This document shows positions 16,741 to 25,142 of a stretch of DNA of 64,000 nt, piece after piece. Each line of letters opens with the position of its first letter. The stretch's first letter is position 1. The position numbers were made by a program, and so were the translations under genes. Under the pieces are notes generated by a model. The model saw only the letters and a list, made by a program, of their open reading frames with translations. It was not told the origin of the DNA and ran no database searches. The stretch comes from MFAQ01 sp964429015 (GTDB lineage: Bacteria > Patescibacteriota > Microgenomatia > UBA1400 > MFAQ01). Location: NCBI GenBank assembly GCA_964429015.1, contig CAYSAM010000002.1, positions 29,439 to 93,438 on the forward strand. The letters are read 5' to 3'.

Positions 16741-16756
16741 AAGCTCGTTCCCTATT

Positions 16757-16829
16757 TGCGGGGGGAAGGTAAGTATCTTGCAGGGCTCATAATCCTGCTT
16801 AACCGGGGGGCGGAACCTCGGCCCCGCAA
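16757..16829 (+). tRNA. Initiator-like tRNA(CAT) with aberrant D and T loops (tRNA-like RNA)
   Basis: The plus strand folds as a cloverleaf: acceptor TGCGGGG (16757-16763) with CCCCGCA (16822-16828), discriminator A, D stem AAGG/TCTT, and anticodon arm CAGGG-CTCATAA-TCCTG, whose loop and GGG stem are those of initiator tRNA. The D loop (TAAGTA) lacks the GG pair. The T arm has no TTCRA loop; instead CCGGG and CTCGG enclose GGGCGGAAC. The conserved elbow contacts are therefore missing. Position 1-72 is a weak T-A pair, acceptable for an initiator. It could be the true initiator tRNA in divergent form, a decaying copy, or a mimic. Confidence 0.5.
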
Positions 16830-16835
16830 CACAAT

Positions 16836-17222
16836 TCAAAAATCGCGATAGAACACCAATTCTTTCCACTTCTCCCAGTTTTCTATATCTCTTTTTTCAT
16901 TTTCTGAACCTATAGTTTTACTTAATTTCTTGGGCAAAACCACTACCACTTCATCAGTTCTTTGCATATTTAGCTTTTCTCTAATCAACTTCTCCTTGTG
17001 CTCATCAGAGCTCACCTCAGTAAATTTAGCCACAAGCCTTTGATTCTCCTTGAGTACACTTTCTAGTCTACGCTCAGACTCTTTTATGCGCTCAAAACCA
17101 CGCCTAGTCAGCCACAAATCTCTAGCCATTGATATTATTAAAAACCACACAAATCCCAAAAATACCCATCCCACCCACCATTTTGCCTCATGTTGTTTTT
17201 CCTTTCGTATTAGCCCTTGCAT
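16836..17222 (-). CDS. FtsB/DivIC-like septum formation protein
   Basis: 128 residues from ATG 17222. Layout: short basic N-terminus, one transmembrane segment (about WWVGWVFLGFVWFLIISMA), a coiled coil (GFERIKESERRLESVLKEN), then IREKLNMQRTDEVVVVLP, the hallmark of FtsB/FtsL/DivIC proteins (aRE-x-LgM-x-x-x-gE-x-vv-x-lP). These single-pass proteins bridge the divisome. The frame is open further upstream to 17333, but that part overlaps the divergent xer gene and looks unlike the family, so the shorter start is preferred. Confidence 0.75.
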   Translation of the reverse strand: MQGLIRKEKQHEAKWWVGWVFLGFVWFLIISMARDLWLTRRGFERIKESERRLESVLKENQRLVAKFTEVSSDEHKEKLIREKLNMQRTDEVVVVLPKKLSKTIGSENEKRDIENWEKWKELVFYRDF

Positions 17223-17239
17223 TAGTAGACCTAGAGTGT

Positions 17240-17245
17240 TATAAT
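17240..17245 (+). promoter_or_regulatory. -10 element TATAAT of the recombinase gene
   Basis: Perfect -10 hexamer 11 bases before ATG 17257, giving a 5' leader of only a few bases. Confidence 0.5.
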
Positions 17246-17256
17246 AGACGTCACAT

Positions 17257-18123
17257 ATGGAACAAAACGCCAAAGCCGCTATAAATAGCTTCAAAGAGAA
17301 CCTTGCCAAACAAGGTAGAGCTTCTGCTACCATTCTAGCCTACAGTAAGGATATAGAGCAACTAACCGATTTTATCGGCAAAAGTGGCAAAGCTTCTCTA
17401 AAAGAGATCACCAAAGCTGATATTGACGCTTTCAAAGAAGATCTTTCTCAAAAGAACTACACTACCAAGTCTATTTCCCGCAAAATCAACTCCATCAAGA
17501 GCTTTTTTGCCTACATACAAATAAATGGTGTTATCGTAGATAACCCTGCCACAGAAGTAACCCACCCCAAGTACGACATCAAACCTCCAAGGTTGTTAAA
17601 TAAGCTCGAATACCGCGCCCTAAGAGACGTTTGCAAAGACGATCTTCGTATGGCAGCCATAGTTGAACTTCTCCTCCAAACTGGTATGAGAATTTCAGAG
17701 CTTGCCAACTTAAGACTAAAAGATATCAACCACGAAACCAACCAGCTTACTATTAAGGCTTTCGAATCTCATCCAGAGCGTACCATCCCTTTCAATCAGC
17801 CAGCCAAAGAAGCGCTCGATAAATATCTAACTGTGAGACCAAAAAGTCAAAATGATAGTGTTTTCATCACCAAAACTGGTAACACTTTCTTAATTCGTAA
17901 CATTCGTTCTAACTTGGACAGCTACTTCCATATTGCCGGTATCCAAAACGCCAAAGTAAACGACTTAAGACACACTTTTATTGCTCAACAGCTTACCTCA
18001 GGCAGTCCTTTAGTCTACATCAGCAAGCTAGTTGGCCACAAAAGATTGTCCACAACTGAAAAATATCTGGAATTCATCTCCGAAAAACCAGCTAAGGACA
18101 AACCAAAACTTATCGACCTGTAA
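17257..18123 (+). CDS. xer: Tyrosine recombinase, XerC/XerD family
   Basis: 288 residues: SAM-like N-terminal DNA-binding domain (about 1-90, ending SFFAYIQINGVIVDNPATEV) and catalytic domain with TGMRISELANL (Arg I), VNDLRHTF (box II), LVGHKRLSTTEKYLEF (His and nucleophilic Tyr). The length and lack of extra domains fit a chromosome dimer resolvase. The first catalytic His of the HxxR motif is Asn here (NDLR). No integrase-type surroundings (att repeats, phage genes) are seen. The 3' end overlaps the convergent next gene by 14 bases. Confidence 0.9.
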   Translation: MEQNAKAAINSFKENLAKQGRASATILAYSKDIEQLTDFIGKSGKASLKEITKADIDAFKEDLSQKNYTTKSISRKINSIKSFFAYIQINGVIVDNPATEVTHPKYDIKPPRLLNKLEYRALRDVCKDDLRMAAIVELLLQTGMRISELANLRLKDINHETNQLTIKAFESHPERTIPFNQPAKEALDKYLTVRPKSQNDSVFITKTGNTFLIRNIRSNLDSYFHIAGIQNAKVNDLRHTFIAQQLTSGSPLVYISKLVGHKRLSTTEKYLEFISEKPAKDKPKLIDL

Positions 18124-18469
18124 ACCGCTTCAAAGCGTCCAGTGTTGATTGTGATAAAAAGCTCAAAACAGCTCCCATTTTATCCATAGATCCTACTGCC
18201 AATGCCAACCAACCCGATACTTTTTTTCGGGAATCCTCTACTATCAAAAAGGCATTCCTTACACCAGATATTTCTAGCTGCTCACCCGTTACCTCATCTT
18301 CAATAAAAATCGTTACAGGATTACCACTCTTACCCAAGTCAAGGTCACCATTAACCATCATTCCCTGAGGCCATACCCTATTTTGGGCATAGTCAATATC
18401 TTCACGCATCTCACCAGAAACTTTCAAAAATCTGTCTTGTACCTTTTTCTTAGACTTCTTTTTAATCAT
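18110..18469 (-). CDS. Conserved-looking hypothetical protein
   Basis: 119 residues, not recognised. It has a lysine-rich N-terminus (MIKKKSKKKVQDRF) and a compact middle with alternating beta-type residues (VNGDLDLGKSGNPVTIFIED, GVRNAFLIVEDSRKKVSGWLALAVG). There is no signal peptide or membrane segment. A TAAAAT hexamer 5 bases before the ATG supports expression. It is convergent with xer. Confidence 0.6.
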   Translation of the reverse strand: MIKKKSKKKVQDRFLKVSGEMREDIDYAQNRVWPQGMMVNGDLDLGKSGNPVTIFIEDEVTGEQLEISGVRNAFLIVEDSRKKVSGWLALAVGSMDKMGAVLSFLSQSTLDALKRFTGR

Positions 18470-18501
18470 TAGCTATTTTACACATTATTAGTTTTAGGAT
18501 G

Positions 18502-18575
18502 TGGGTCGACCTGGATTCGAACCAGGGACATCGAAGGTATAAGCTTCGCGCTCTAACCAGCTGAGCTATCGACCC
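18502..18575 (-). tRNA. tRNA-Ile(TAT)
   Basis: 74-nt minus-strand cloverleaf: GGGTCGA/TCGACCC acceptor, GCTC-AGCTGGTTA-GAGC D arm, perfect CGAAG/CTTCG anticodon stem with loop CTTATAC (anticodon TAT), CCTGG-TTCGAAT-CCAGG T arm, discriminator A, no encoded CCA. It reads AUA directly, where most bacteria use a lysidine-modified CAT tRNA. Confidence 0.93.
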
Positions 18576-18601
18576 AATAAGATATATTCTACCGCAACAC
18601 A

Positions 18602-18641
18602 CGTAATCTGACATCTGTGATCTGTGATCTGTGATCCAATC
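18602..18641. repeat. Family A repeats (ATCTGTG units)
   Basis: About five units of ATCTGTG/ATCTGAC fill the gap between the tRNA-Ile gene and the stop of the secretion ATPase gene. Confidence 0.75.
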
Positions 18642-20987
18642 TTACAGCTTCGATCTCTTCTCTATCTCTTCTTCTACTTCGTCAGCATCTCTACCAAATT
18701 TAAGTCGAGACAATTCTTTCACCATTCTAGCTACTTCAGGGCTACCTGCTGCCTTTTCTGCCTTTAAGTCCCTACCAACATTCATAGAAAATGGTGGAAC
18801 CGGTGTTCCGTTTACAATAGTTTTTACGTAAATGTTTTGTGCTGGCACATTCCCCAAGTCGTTTTCATTAAAAACCGGCTCAAACTCCTTGGCTAATATC
18901 GAAGCGTCTTGTACACCCACTCTGTAAGTCATCTGAGTTCCAGAGTTTCCAAAAATAGCATCTCTTACCTGTTCTTCAAGTTGACTCACAAACTGATTAG
19001 CCATAATTAACCCCATTCCATACTTTCTAACCTCTGAAAGCATCTGGGCAAAATCCGGGGTGGCAAAGTTCTGAAACTCGTCAACATAAAAGTAAAAGGG
19101 TCTTCTTTCTTCCCTTGCTAATTCTTGTCGCGAAAGGGCAGCTGCCAAAATCTTTGGCACAATCAAGTTCCCCAAAAAGCTAGAGTCCTCTTCGCCAAGC
19201 AATCCCTTTGCCAGTTTCAAAAACACAATCTTACCCTGATCCATAGCCTCACGCATATTTAAAGTACTCTTTGCCTGGCCAATAATATTTCTAATCATTT
19301 TGTTAGTTACAAAACGACCAAACTTGGACGAAATATAGTCCAAAGTTTCACTTTTATGAAAATCGCTCGTCTGAGCAATTTGATCTGTCCAGTAGCGCCT
19401 TACAATTGGATCTTTTACCAACGGTAATATTTCCTGCACATACTTTTGGTCAGTTAACACTCTATTTACCTCAACAAAAGTTGCTCCTGGCACACAGCCA
19501 ACAGTAAGCATTGCGTTACGCACAGCATGTTCAAACCGCGCTCCTACCATACCAGTTCTATTAGGATCAAAAAGTTTATACATCAAATTAATAATCGAAG
19601 AAGCCACTTGGTACATTTCGTCATAATGTTGTACTTCCAACAAGTTAAAACCAATTGGCCTTTCTTTATCTGAAGGATCAAAAAGTATAACGTCTTCAGC
19701 CCTCTCAGGTGGAACCAGCTCTAGCAACTCTTCAATACCATCTCCGTGTGGCTCCATAAAACAAAGACCTCTTCCTGCTCTCATGTCTTGTAAAATCATC
19801 GATTTCAAAAGTTCAGTTTTACCAGTACCAGTCTTACCAATAATATACATATGCCTCATCCTGTCCGCCTCACTTATGTAAATATTTCTTTCTTGACCTC
19901 TATAAATTGACCTCCCTAGCCACAAGCCCTCAGAGGGAAATCCACCTGTTGCGGGAGCACTCTTTGCCGTTAGCCAATATATGTGTGGGGTTTCAATTGT
20001 TTTATTGGGTAAGTGCCATATAGCGGCCAGCTCATCAGTCGACAGTATAGAGTTGTTACCCCACATGTTTTGATAACGATAAATAATATCCAGCATAAAC
20101 GAATGTTTAAAGCGAATCTTACCCCCACTAAAACTGTTTTGATTACCATTAAACTGAGAAAAGACACCTTTTAAATTACTTATATTTGCCTTTGCTGTTT
20201 CTTTGTTAGGTGAAATGCTTACCAAGCGAATACTTGTCAAAAATCCTTGCTTATTACATTTTGCCGAAATTGCCTCCATATCCTGAGGATTCATTTTATA
20301 CTTTGCCTTCTCCGGATCAGACTCATCCTTTTTAAGTTTAGAAATATAACCCAAACCAGACTTTGACCACAAAGACTCAGCAGGGGAAATAATAATTTGG
20401 ATAATCGCTGCTTCATCATCACCAAACTTAGCTAATGCAGAAGTTAAAGAAGACAAAAAATCTACTGGCATCTCCTTAAAGGATTTTAGAGGTTTAAATG
20501 ACTCATTTTTCAAAGTCAGCTCAGAAAACTCAATTTTTGCATCCTTATAAAAAACATTGTATTCATCTACCTGTACTACTTGTGTTCCCGGGTAAGTCCC
20601 TACTACCATTTTTTCAATTAGCTCAACATTATTTTTGTGACAAGAAATATAAAATCTTATATCCTCTTTTTTGCCAACCACCTCCAAAGAGAGATGTTGT
20701 TGGGCTGCAAATTTTTGCCAAAAGCCACTTTTTTTGAGTGAGTATAAGGAGCTGAACATCTGCTCCACCGCCTCCACCTTTATTTCATTATCTCTAGGTA
20801 CTGCTATCTCTAGTAATACAAAATTCATACTCACTTCTTCTCTGTTTCGAAATCGAAGCCAAATCACAAATATCATCCAACAAAAAATCAAAGAGGCGAC
20901 AACCAACAGCACCCCCAAAATCAAAACCAAAAAATACTGCAACCAATAAGCACTAATCATATTCATTGCTTGGGCTATAAAAAACAC
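18642..20987 (-). CDS. VirD4/TraG-like type IV secretion DNA-binding ATPase
   Basis: 781 residues. An N-terminal transmembrane segment (about 17-45) is followed by a mixed domain (50-370) of the type fused to this ATPase in candidate-phyla genomes. The motor domain has Walker A GKTGTGKT (384-391), a MEPHGDGIEELL segment, Walker B FYFYVDEFQNF and the motif LIMANQF. Such ATPases move DNA or protein through the membrane. No relaxase or full T4SS is visible, so it may serve pilus-like DNA uptake or an unknown exporter. Its start lies inside the 3' end of the small gene upstream (35-base overlap), so the two are coupled. Confidence 0.85.
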   Translation of the reverse strand: MFFIAQAMNMISAYWLQYFLVLILGVLLVVASLIFCWMIFVIWLRFRNREEVSMNFVLLEIAVPRDNEIKVEAVEQMFSSLYSLKKSGFWQKFAAQQHLSLEVVGKKEDIRFYISCHKNNVELIEKMVVGTYPGTQVVQVDEYNVFYKDAKIEFSELTLKNESFKPLKSFKEMPVDFLSSLTSALAKFGDDEAAIIQIIISPAESLWSKSGLGYISKLKKDESDPEKAKYKMNPQDMEAISAKCNKQGFLTSIRLVSISPNKETAKANISNLKGVFSQFNGNQNSFSGGKIRFKHSFMLDIIYRYQNMWGNNSILSTDELAAIWHLPNKTIETPHIYWLTAKSAPATGGFPSEGLWLGRSIYRGQERNIYISEADRMRHMYIIGKTGTGKTELLKSMILQDMRAGRGLCFMEPHGDGIEELLELVPPERAEDVILFDPSDKERPIGFNLLEVQHYDEMYQVASSIINLMYKLFDPNRTGMVGARFEHAVRNAMLTVGCVPGATFVEVNRVLTDQKYVQEILPLVKDPIVRRYWTDQIAQTSDFHKSETLDYISSKFGRFVTNKMIRNIIGQAKSTLNMREAMDQGKIVFLKLAKGLLGEEDSSFLGNLIVPKILAAALSRQELAREERRPFYFYVDEFQNFATPDFAQMLSEVRKYGMGLIMANQFVSQLEEQVRDAIFGNSGTQMTYRVGVQDASILAKEFEPVFNENDLGNVPAQNIYVKTIVNGTPVPPFSMNVGRDLKAEKAAGSPEVARMVKELSRLKFGRDADEVEEEIEKRSKL

Positions 20988-21318
20988 GCCCAGGGTATTT
21001 TTTAATCATCATCAAGCACCACTCGGCGAGCCATCGCATTCCACTCTGAGTGTCCGCCTTTAAGCCATCAGTCAAATTTCCCTCATTCAGGGGTAACACT
21101 ATTTTCTTAGGGGCGGGCGCTAATATTCCAGAAGTTTGTTGATTTACATTCTTAGTTGTTACATCAGCCACTCCAGGTTTAGCTCCGTTATTTTGGTTAT
21201 CCTGGCCAGAGGTTTCAGTACTCTTTTCAACTTTTTCTATATAGCTTTCCACCTCTCTTATAGCAACCGCTTCAGGAGAGTCTATTCGACGTTCTATTTC
21301 CTTACCCATAGAAGGCAT
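20953..21318 (-). CDS. Small conserved partner of the secretion ATPase
   Basis: 121 residues. The first 80 are polar, Gln/Thr-rich and probably disordered. The C-terminus (MRWLAEWCLMMIKKYPGRVFY) is amphipathic and looks conserved. No known domain. Position and overlap with the ATPase gene suggest a shared function. TATAGT (21324-21329) is 5 bases before the ATG, so it is probably the leaderless first gene of the pair. Confidence 0.65.
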   Translation of the reverse strand: MPSMGKEIERRIDSPEAVAIREVESYIEKVEKSTETSGQDNQNNGAKPGVADVTTKNVNQQTSGILAPAPKKIVLPLNEGNLTDGLKADTQSGMRWLAEWCLMMIKKYPGRVFYSPSNEYD

Positions 21319-21645
21319 ATCTAACTATACCAATTTTCAAGACAATATTCGATACTCACAAAATACACACATATATAACAAAAACTATAATGATAATCAA
21401 CTGTCAAGGTCAAAGTAGGTAAAATTATTAAGAAAAAAATCAAACACAACAAAAAAAGATTGATACAAGGCAATTTTACAACCAAAACACTACATTATCA
21501 ATGTCAACAAAAGAGTGATAGTAAACAAATTTACCTAACTAAATTAAAGTTTAATTTTTCTCACAAGTCAATTCCCACCTAAATAGCTCAAAATAGATCA
21601 AAGACTCTCCTATAGTATCAGGAAAAGTCTTTGATCTCCTTTTTT
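21319..21645. other. AT-rich intergenic region with a 12-bp perfect inverted repeat
   Basis: This 327-base gap holds no credible gene. At 21595-21606 and 21626-21637 a perfect 12-base inverted repeat (AGATCAAAGACT / AGTCTTTGATCT) with a 19-base loop lies just after the nrdJ stop. An eight-T run follows on the plus strand only, so for the leftward nrdJ transcript the hairpin is preceded by As rather than followed by Us; it may protect the 3' end or terminate in both directions. The rest is A-rich, with TTGACA read leftward near 21400 and the -10 of the small ATPase-partner gene at the left end. Confidence 0.6.
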
Positions 21646-23922
21646 TTAAATTTTTCCCTCTGAATAGTCTATATCACAGGCACCAGCAACACAAGCAAGT
21701 TCTTGAGCTGCCTTTGTATAGTCCTCTTCTTCGTAACGGTAAAGCTTACTAAAGTCTATGGCAGGAAAAACAGCAGCCAGTTTTTCATACTCAGCCAACG
21801 AAATCTCTTGATAAGGCATCTGAGCATAAGCTGCATCGAATGCTGGTAAAAAAGCCATACCTCCTATCAAATCTCTATGATCCCAAACCCACTTAACCAA
21901 GTCAATTACTTCGTGCGGGTAATAGGTAATCGTTACACTGGGGTTATGCTCTGTCCAATTAATTTTATTTTGAAGCCAATAATTACACTGATCAATTGCC
22001 GACATACTCTTTCTCAACTTTGCTCCATCTGGCGACTTTACGGGGAAGTGAACTACAAAAGTATTAGCACTTTCAAAGCTCTGACCATTTTCCGGATCCA
22101 TAGGCACACCTTCATCTTTTAGAACCTTATATATCGGTGAGTGAGTACTCACTCGAATATTTCTAACATAGTTAGCTGCCCACCTAGCATGAATCCCTGA
22201 GGAACAATTAAATAGTTGCGAAGAGTTTCCAGATGGCTTCACACAAGTCACAGCAGCTGCTTGATTGATACCCAACTTTTCTGCATAAACTCTGTTTGTT
22301 TCAATAGCCACCTGCCTCAATCTACCTTGTACTGCAGGATCTTGTGCCACCAAGCTATCGAGCTGACCATTTATATCTACTCCCAACAACCTTTCTTCTT
22401 CACAATTTTTCTTCCATGTAGGGCGAAGTCCGGGGAAGTTGGTTGCCATAGCTTGAATCGTTCCTATTATCGCCGCCACTTCTACTTTATCTTTCAAAGA
22501 TTCATACGTATCCTCTTTTCGAGCTATAGCAATTGACAAATTACAAAACTCATATGGACGCAAAATAATTTCCCCACATGGATTTGTTCCAAACTCCGCC
22601 TCTGCTCTTCTAGCTGGTCGCATATTTATAGCTCCTTGTCTGTTAAAAATGCCTGGCTCTCCTCTACCATTTTCCACCATCTCCATCATTTGTTTAACTA
22701 TATCTAGTTGAGTTAATCCCTGAGAAGGCCAAACTGCACTATTGTTGGCATTCCATCGTTGACTATTGTCGCGCTCAAAATCCCCAGACTTGCAATTCCT
22801 CATCTCCGCGTCATCAAAATCAAAAAGCGAAATCATTGCCGTTCTTCTCATCCCCCCCGAAACAGCCGCATTTCCTACCTCGCACATAATGTCATGGGCA
22901 TCAAGTGGTCTCAAAAAACTCCCTTGTCGTGATAAAACCCTCTCTCTCACAAACTCCATCATTTTTCTAAAAGGTTCAGGACCAGACGATCTACCACCTT
23001 TAATTCTTAATATTGCTCCTGCTGGCCTCAAAGCCGAATAGTCAAAACTTACATCACCACCTTCAAACCAGGTCTGCAAACCAAGCCTCAAAGCGTCTGC
23101 CCACCCTTCGGTTGTATCTTCAACTAGGCAATACAAAGGCTCTCCTCCTATTTGTCTTTTAACTCTGGGTAGATTTTCTACATACTTACTTTCCACCGAA
23201 AACCCCACTCCGCAGCCATTCATTGAGATAAGCAACGCTTCCACAAAAGAATCCAAACTATCTACGGGCTGATAAGAGCAGTTATAGATTCCAATATTAT
23301 TTCTCCTTGCGGCAGGCCCAGCCATCGCCAAAAGCCTCATCGAAGGTGCCGCCTTCATCTCCAATACTGATTTTCTAATCCTTTCATAATCAGATGCTTG
23401 TAACTTGTTTTCAGAAATTTCGCTCAAATAGCTCACTGCCCTGTCCACAGTTTCTCGCCAAGTTTCCCTTCTTCCTAGGTCATAGTTAAATCTAGAATAC
23501 TTATCAAAAAACTGAAATTTTTGTATTTGGTTACCAAAATATTTATCACTTTCAGCAAACGCAGCCTGAACTTCAGCCGGTACAGGTCTCACCTCTCTCA
23601 GTTTTGCATGCTCTGCTCTATACAAAATATAACTTTTTGCCGCCTCAAACTCACCAGCAGCCTGCAAAACAACCTCTACCGCATCTTGTACTTGTTCAAC
23701 TGTAGGCTTCTCAAACTTACTACCAACCAAATTTACTACCCTACTAATTAGTTCTTCAAAAGAAACACTAGGGATAGAATCAATATCTCTAAAACATGCT
23801 TCTATTGCCTTTTTTATTTTATCTACCTCAAAAGCCACCACTCTTCCGTCTCTCTTGGTAATAGAGGTCGGAATTCTTGCCACTATCTTTGTTCTAATCT
23901 TTTTTTTGAATTTTTTTATCAT
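21646..23922 (-). CDS. nrdJ: Class II (adenosylcobalamin-dependent) ribonucleotide reductase
   Basis: 758 residues. An N-terminal ATP-cone (about 20-110: ITKRDGRVVAFEVDKI) gives allosteric control. The barrel has Cys215 (IYNCSYQ), the thiyl-radical Cys449 in NPCGEI and Cys460 (EFCNLS); the 11-residue spacing matches 408/419 of Lactobacillus RTPR. The C-terminal tail has the shuttle pair CVAGAC. It makes deoxyribonucleotides without oxygen, using vitamin B12. No cobalamin synthesis genes are in the window, so B12 is probably imported. It lies 16 bases after nrdR and is almost certainly co-transcribed with it. Confidence 0.93.
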   Translation of the reverse strand: MIKKFKKKIRTKIVARIPTSITKRDGRVVAFEVDKIKKAIEACFRDIDSIPSVSFEELISRVVNLVGSKFEKPTVEQVQDAVEVVLQAAGEFEAAKSYILYRAEHAKLREVRPVPAEVQAAFAESDKYFGNQIQKFQFFDKYSRFNYDLGRRETWRETVDRAVSYLSEISENKLQASDYERIRKSVLEMKAAPSMRLLAMAGPAARRNNIGIYNCSYQPVDSLDSFVEALLISMNGCGVGFSVESKYVENLPRVKRQIGGEPLYCLVEDTTEGWADALRLGLQTWFEGGDVSFDYSALRPAGAILRIKGGRSSGPEPFRKMMEFVRERVLSRQGSFLRPLDAHDIMCEVGNAAVSGGMRRTAMISLFDFDDAEMRNCKSGDFERDNSQRWNANNSAVWPSQGLTQLDIVKQMMEMVENGRGEPGIFNRQGAINMRPARRAEAEFGTNPCGEIILRPYEFCNLSIAIARKEDTYESLKDKVEVAAIIGTIQAMATNFPGLRPTWKKNCEEERLLGVDINGQLDSLVAQDPAVQGRLRQVAIETNRVYAEKLGINQAAAVTCVKPSGNSSQLFNCSSGIHARWAANYVRNIRVSTHSPIYKVLKDEGVPMDPENGQSFESANTFVVHFPVKSPDGAKLRKSMSAIDQCNYWLQNKINWTEHNPSVTITYYPHEVIDLVKWVWDHRDLIGGMAFLPAFDAAYAQMPYQEISLAEYEKLAAVFPAIDFSKLYRYEEEDYTKAAQELACVAGACDIDYSEGKI

Positions 23923-23938
23923 TTTTTATAATAATTTT

Positions 23939-24391
23939 TTAATTAATATCAATTTCGTTAACAAATTTTTTAAAGTCAATCAAACCAGAAAAATCCAAAT
24001 AAACACTCGCAAAACGTAAATAAGCAAACTTGTCAATTTTTTTAAGCTTTTCCATCACCATTTTCCCTATATCACAAGACCTTACCTCTGTAGACTTTCT
24101 AGACAACAACTTAGCCTCAATTCTGTCTACAACCTCTTCAATTTTGTCCGTTCTCACATTTCTCTTATAACAAGCCTTTACTACTCCTTTAAGGAGTTTT
24201 TCCCTATTATATTGTTCTACTCTTCCGCTTTTCTTAACCACCTTCAAATCAATATTCACTACCATCTCGTGAGTTGTAAATCTTTTGTTACATTTCAAAC
24301 ATTTCCTCCTCCTCCTTATACCATCACCAGAACTCAAAACCCTGCTCTCCAAAACAGATGTTTCTTCTTTATTGCAATATGGGCAGTTCAT
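23939..24391 (-). CDS. nrdR: Transcriptional repressor NrdR
   Basis: 150 residues from ATG 24391, giving the canonical MNCPYCNKEETSVLESR; an upstream in-frame start would add 4 residues. A zinc ribbon (CPYC...CLKCNKRF) is followed by an ATP-cone (KKSGRVEQYNREKLLKGV). NrdR senses ATP/dATP and represses RNR genes. Two NrdR boxes overlap its promoter, and nrdJ is the next gene, so the pair is autoregulated. Confidence 0.95.
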   Translation of the reverse strand: MNCPYCNKEETSVLESRVLSSGDGIRRRRKCLKCNKRFTTHEMVVNIDLKVVKKSGRVEQYNREKLLKGVVKACYKRNVRTDKIEEVVDRIEAKLLSRKSTEVRSCDIGKMVMEKLKKIDKFAYLRFASVYLDFSGLIDFKKFVNEIDIN

Positions 24392-24397
24392 ATAAAT

Positions 24398-24445
24398 ACA
24401 CAATATCTAGTGTTCCTATCATTATTGAAACACTACCACTAGTAA
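24398..24445 (-). promoter_or_regulatory. Tandem NrdR boxes upstream of nrdR-nrdJ
   Basis: ACACAATATCTAGTGT (24398-24413) closely matches the NrdR palindrome (ACACwATATwTwGTGT). A weaker second box (ACACTACCACTAGTAA, 24430-24445) starts 32 bases away, three helical turns, the usual spacing of paired boxes. Confidence 0.8.
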
Positions 24446-24510
24446 TTCAACTATTACAAAATAAAACAAAGTCAAACAATGAACTCAATTTCCGCAAAAT
24501 CTTCTCCCAA

Positions 24511-25086
24511 TTAGACGAATAATGCAATATTCAAAATAAATCTGGCCACTATCGAGCCCAAAACATTTCCACTCTTAGTTCTAATTACCCCATTTATCAT
24601 CGCCACCGCAAAAACAAATATTAAAACAAAAATCATTTCCAAGCCTCCTACTTTAAAATCAAAAAGCAGTACAGGTAATCTCAAAACAGCTACCAATAAA
24701 GCACAAAAAAATATTGACCATGTCTCAGGAATACTTTTTTGCAAGTACCCCAAAACGAAACCAGTCAAGGCAATCTCCTCTACTACAGCGGTCACCAAGG
24801 CTACACCTAACAAATTCCAATTGCCATATAGCACCCCTGGCACCTTTTGCAAAGCAAAAAAATAAAATCCACCAACCACCAATCCAATCACCAAAGATAA
24901 AAACATGTTGTCACCAAAAAGAGAAACTCTTTTTTCTCTCAAAAAAATGTTCCACCAAAACAAAGGCACCAACCAAATTACTGGTTTAAACCACAATTCC
25001 TCAATAATCTCTGGCAAGTTAAAAAAATATCTAAATCCACCCCATATCAATAGCAAATACCCTGTATATAACAACACCTTTTTCAC
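24511..25086 (-). CDS. CPBP-type intramembrane protease-like protein, motifs altered
   Basis: 191 residues with six or so hydrophobic helices. The layout follows the CPBP (Abi) family: a helix with VVEEIALTGFVLGYL where the family has EExxxR, and a later helix GNVLGSIVARFILNIALF where the family has a conserved His followed by Asn. The Arg of the first motif is Thr and the His of the second is not evident, so catalysis is doubtful. The GTG start at 25086 has TAGGAT 5 bases upstream. Confidence 0.6.
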   Translation of the reverse strand: MKKVLLYTGYLLLIWGGFRYFFNLPEIIEELWFKPVIWLVPLFWWNIFLREKRVSLFGDNMFLSLVIGLVVGGFYFFALQKVPGVLYGNWNLLGVALVTAVVEEIALTGFVLGYLQKSIPETWSIFFCALLVAVLRLPVLLFDFKVGGLEMIFVLIFVFAVAMINGVIRTKSGNVLGSIVARFILNIALFV

Positions 25087-25142
25087 ACTTCATCCTACCA
25101 CGTTCAGATGCTGTTAATAAAGACTGCACCAAAGACAAAGTA

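Noticed and set aside
16757..16829. Minus-strand reading of the tRNA-like sequence
   Set aside because: The acceptor arms pair on either strand, but the minus strand gives anticodon-loop TTATGAG and no T loop; the plus strand gives the initiator-type loop CTCATAA.
17223..17333. Longer form of the FtsB/DivIC-like protein
   Set aside because: The extra N-terminus overlaps the divergent recombinase gene and its promoter and adds a Cys-rich stretch unlike the family.
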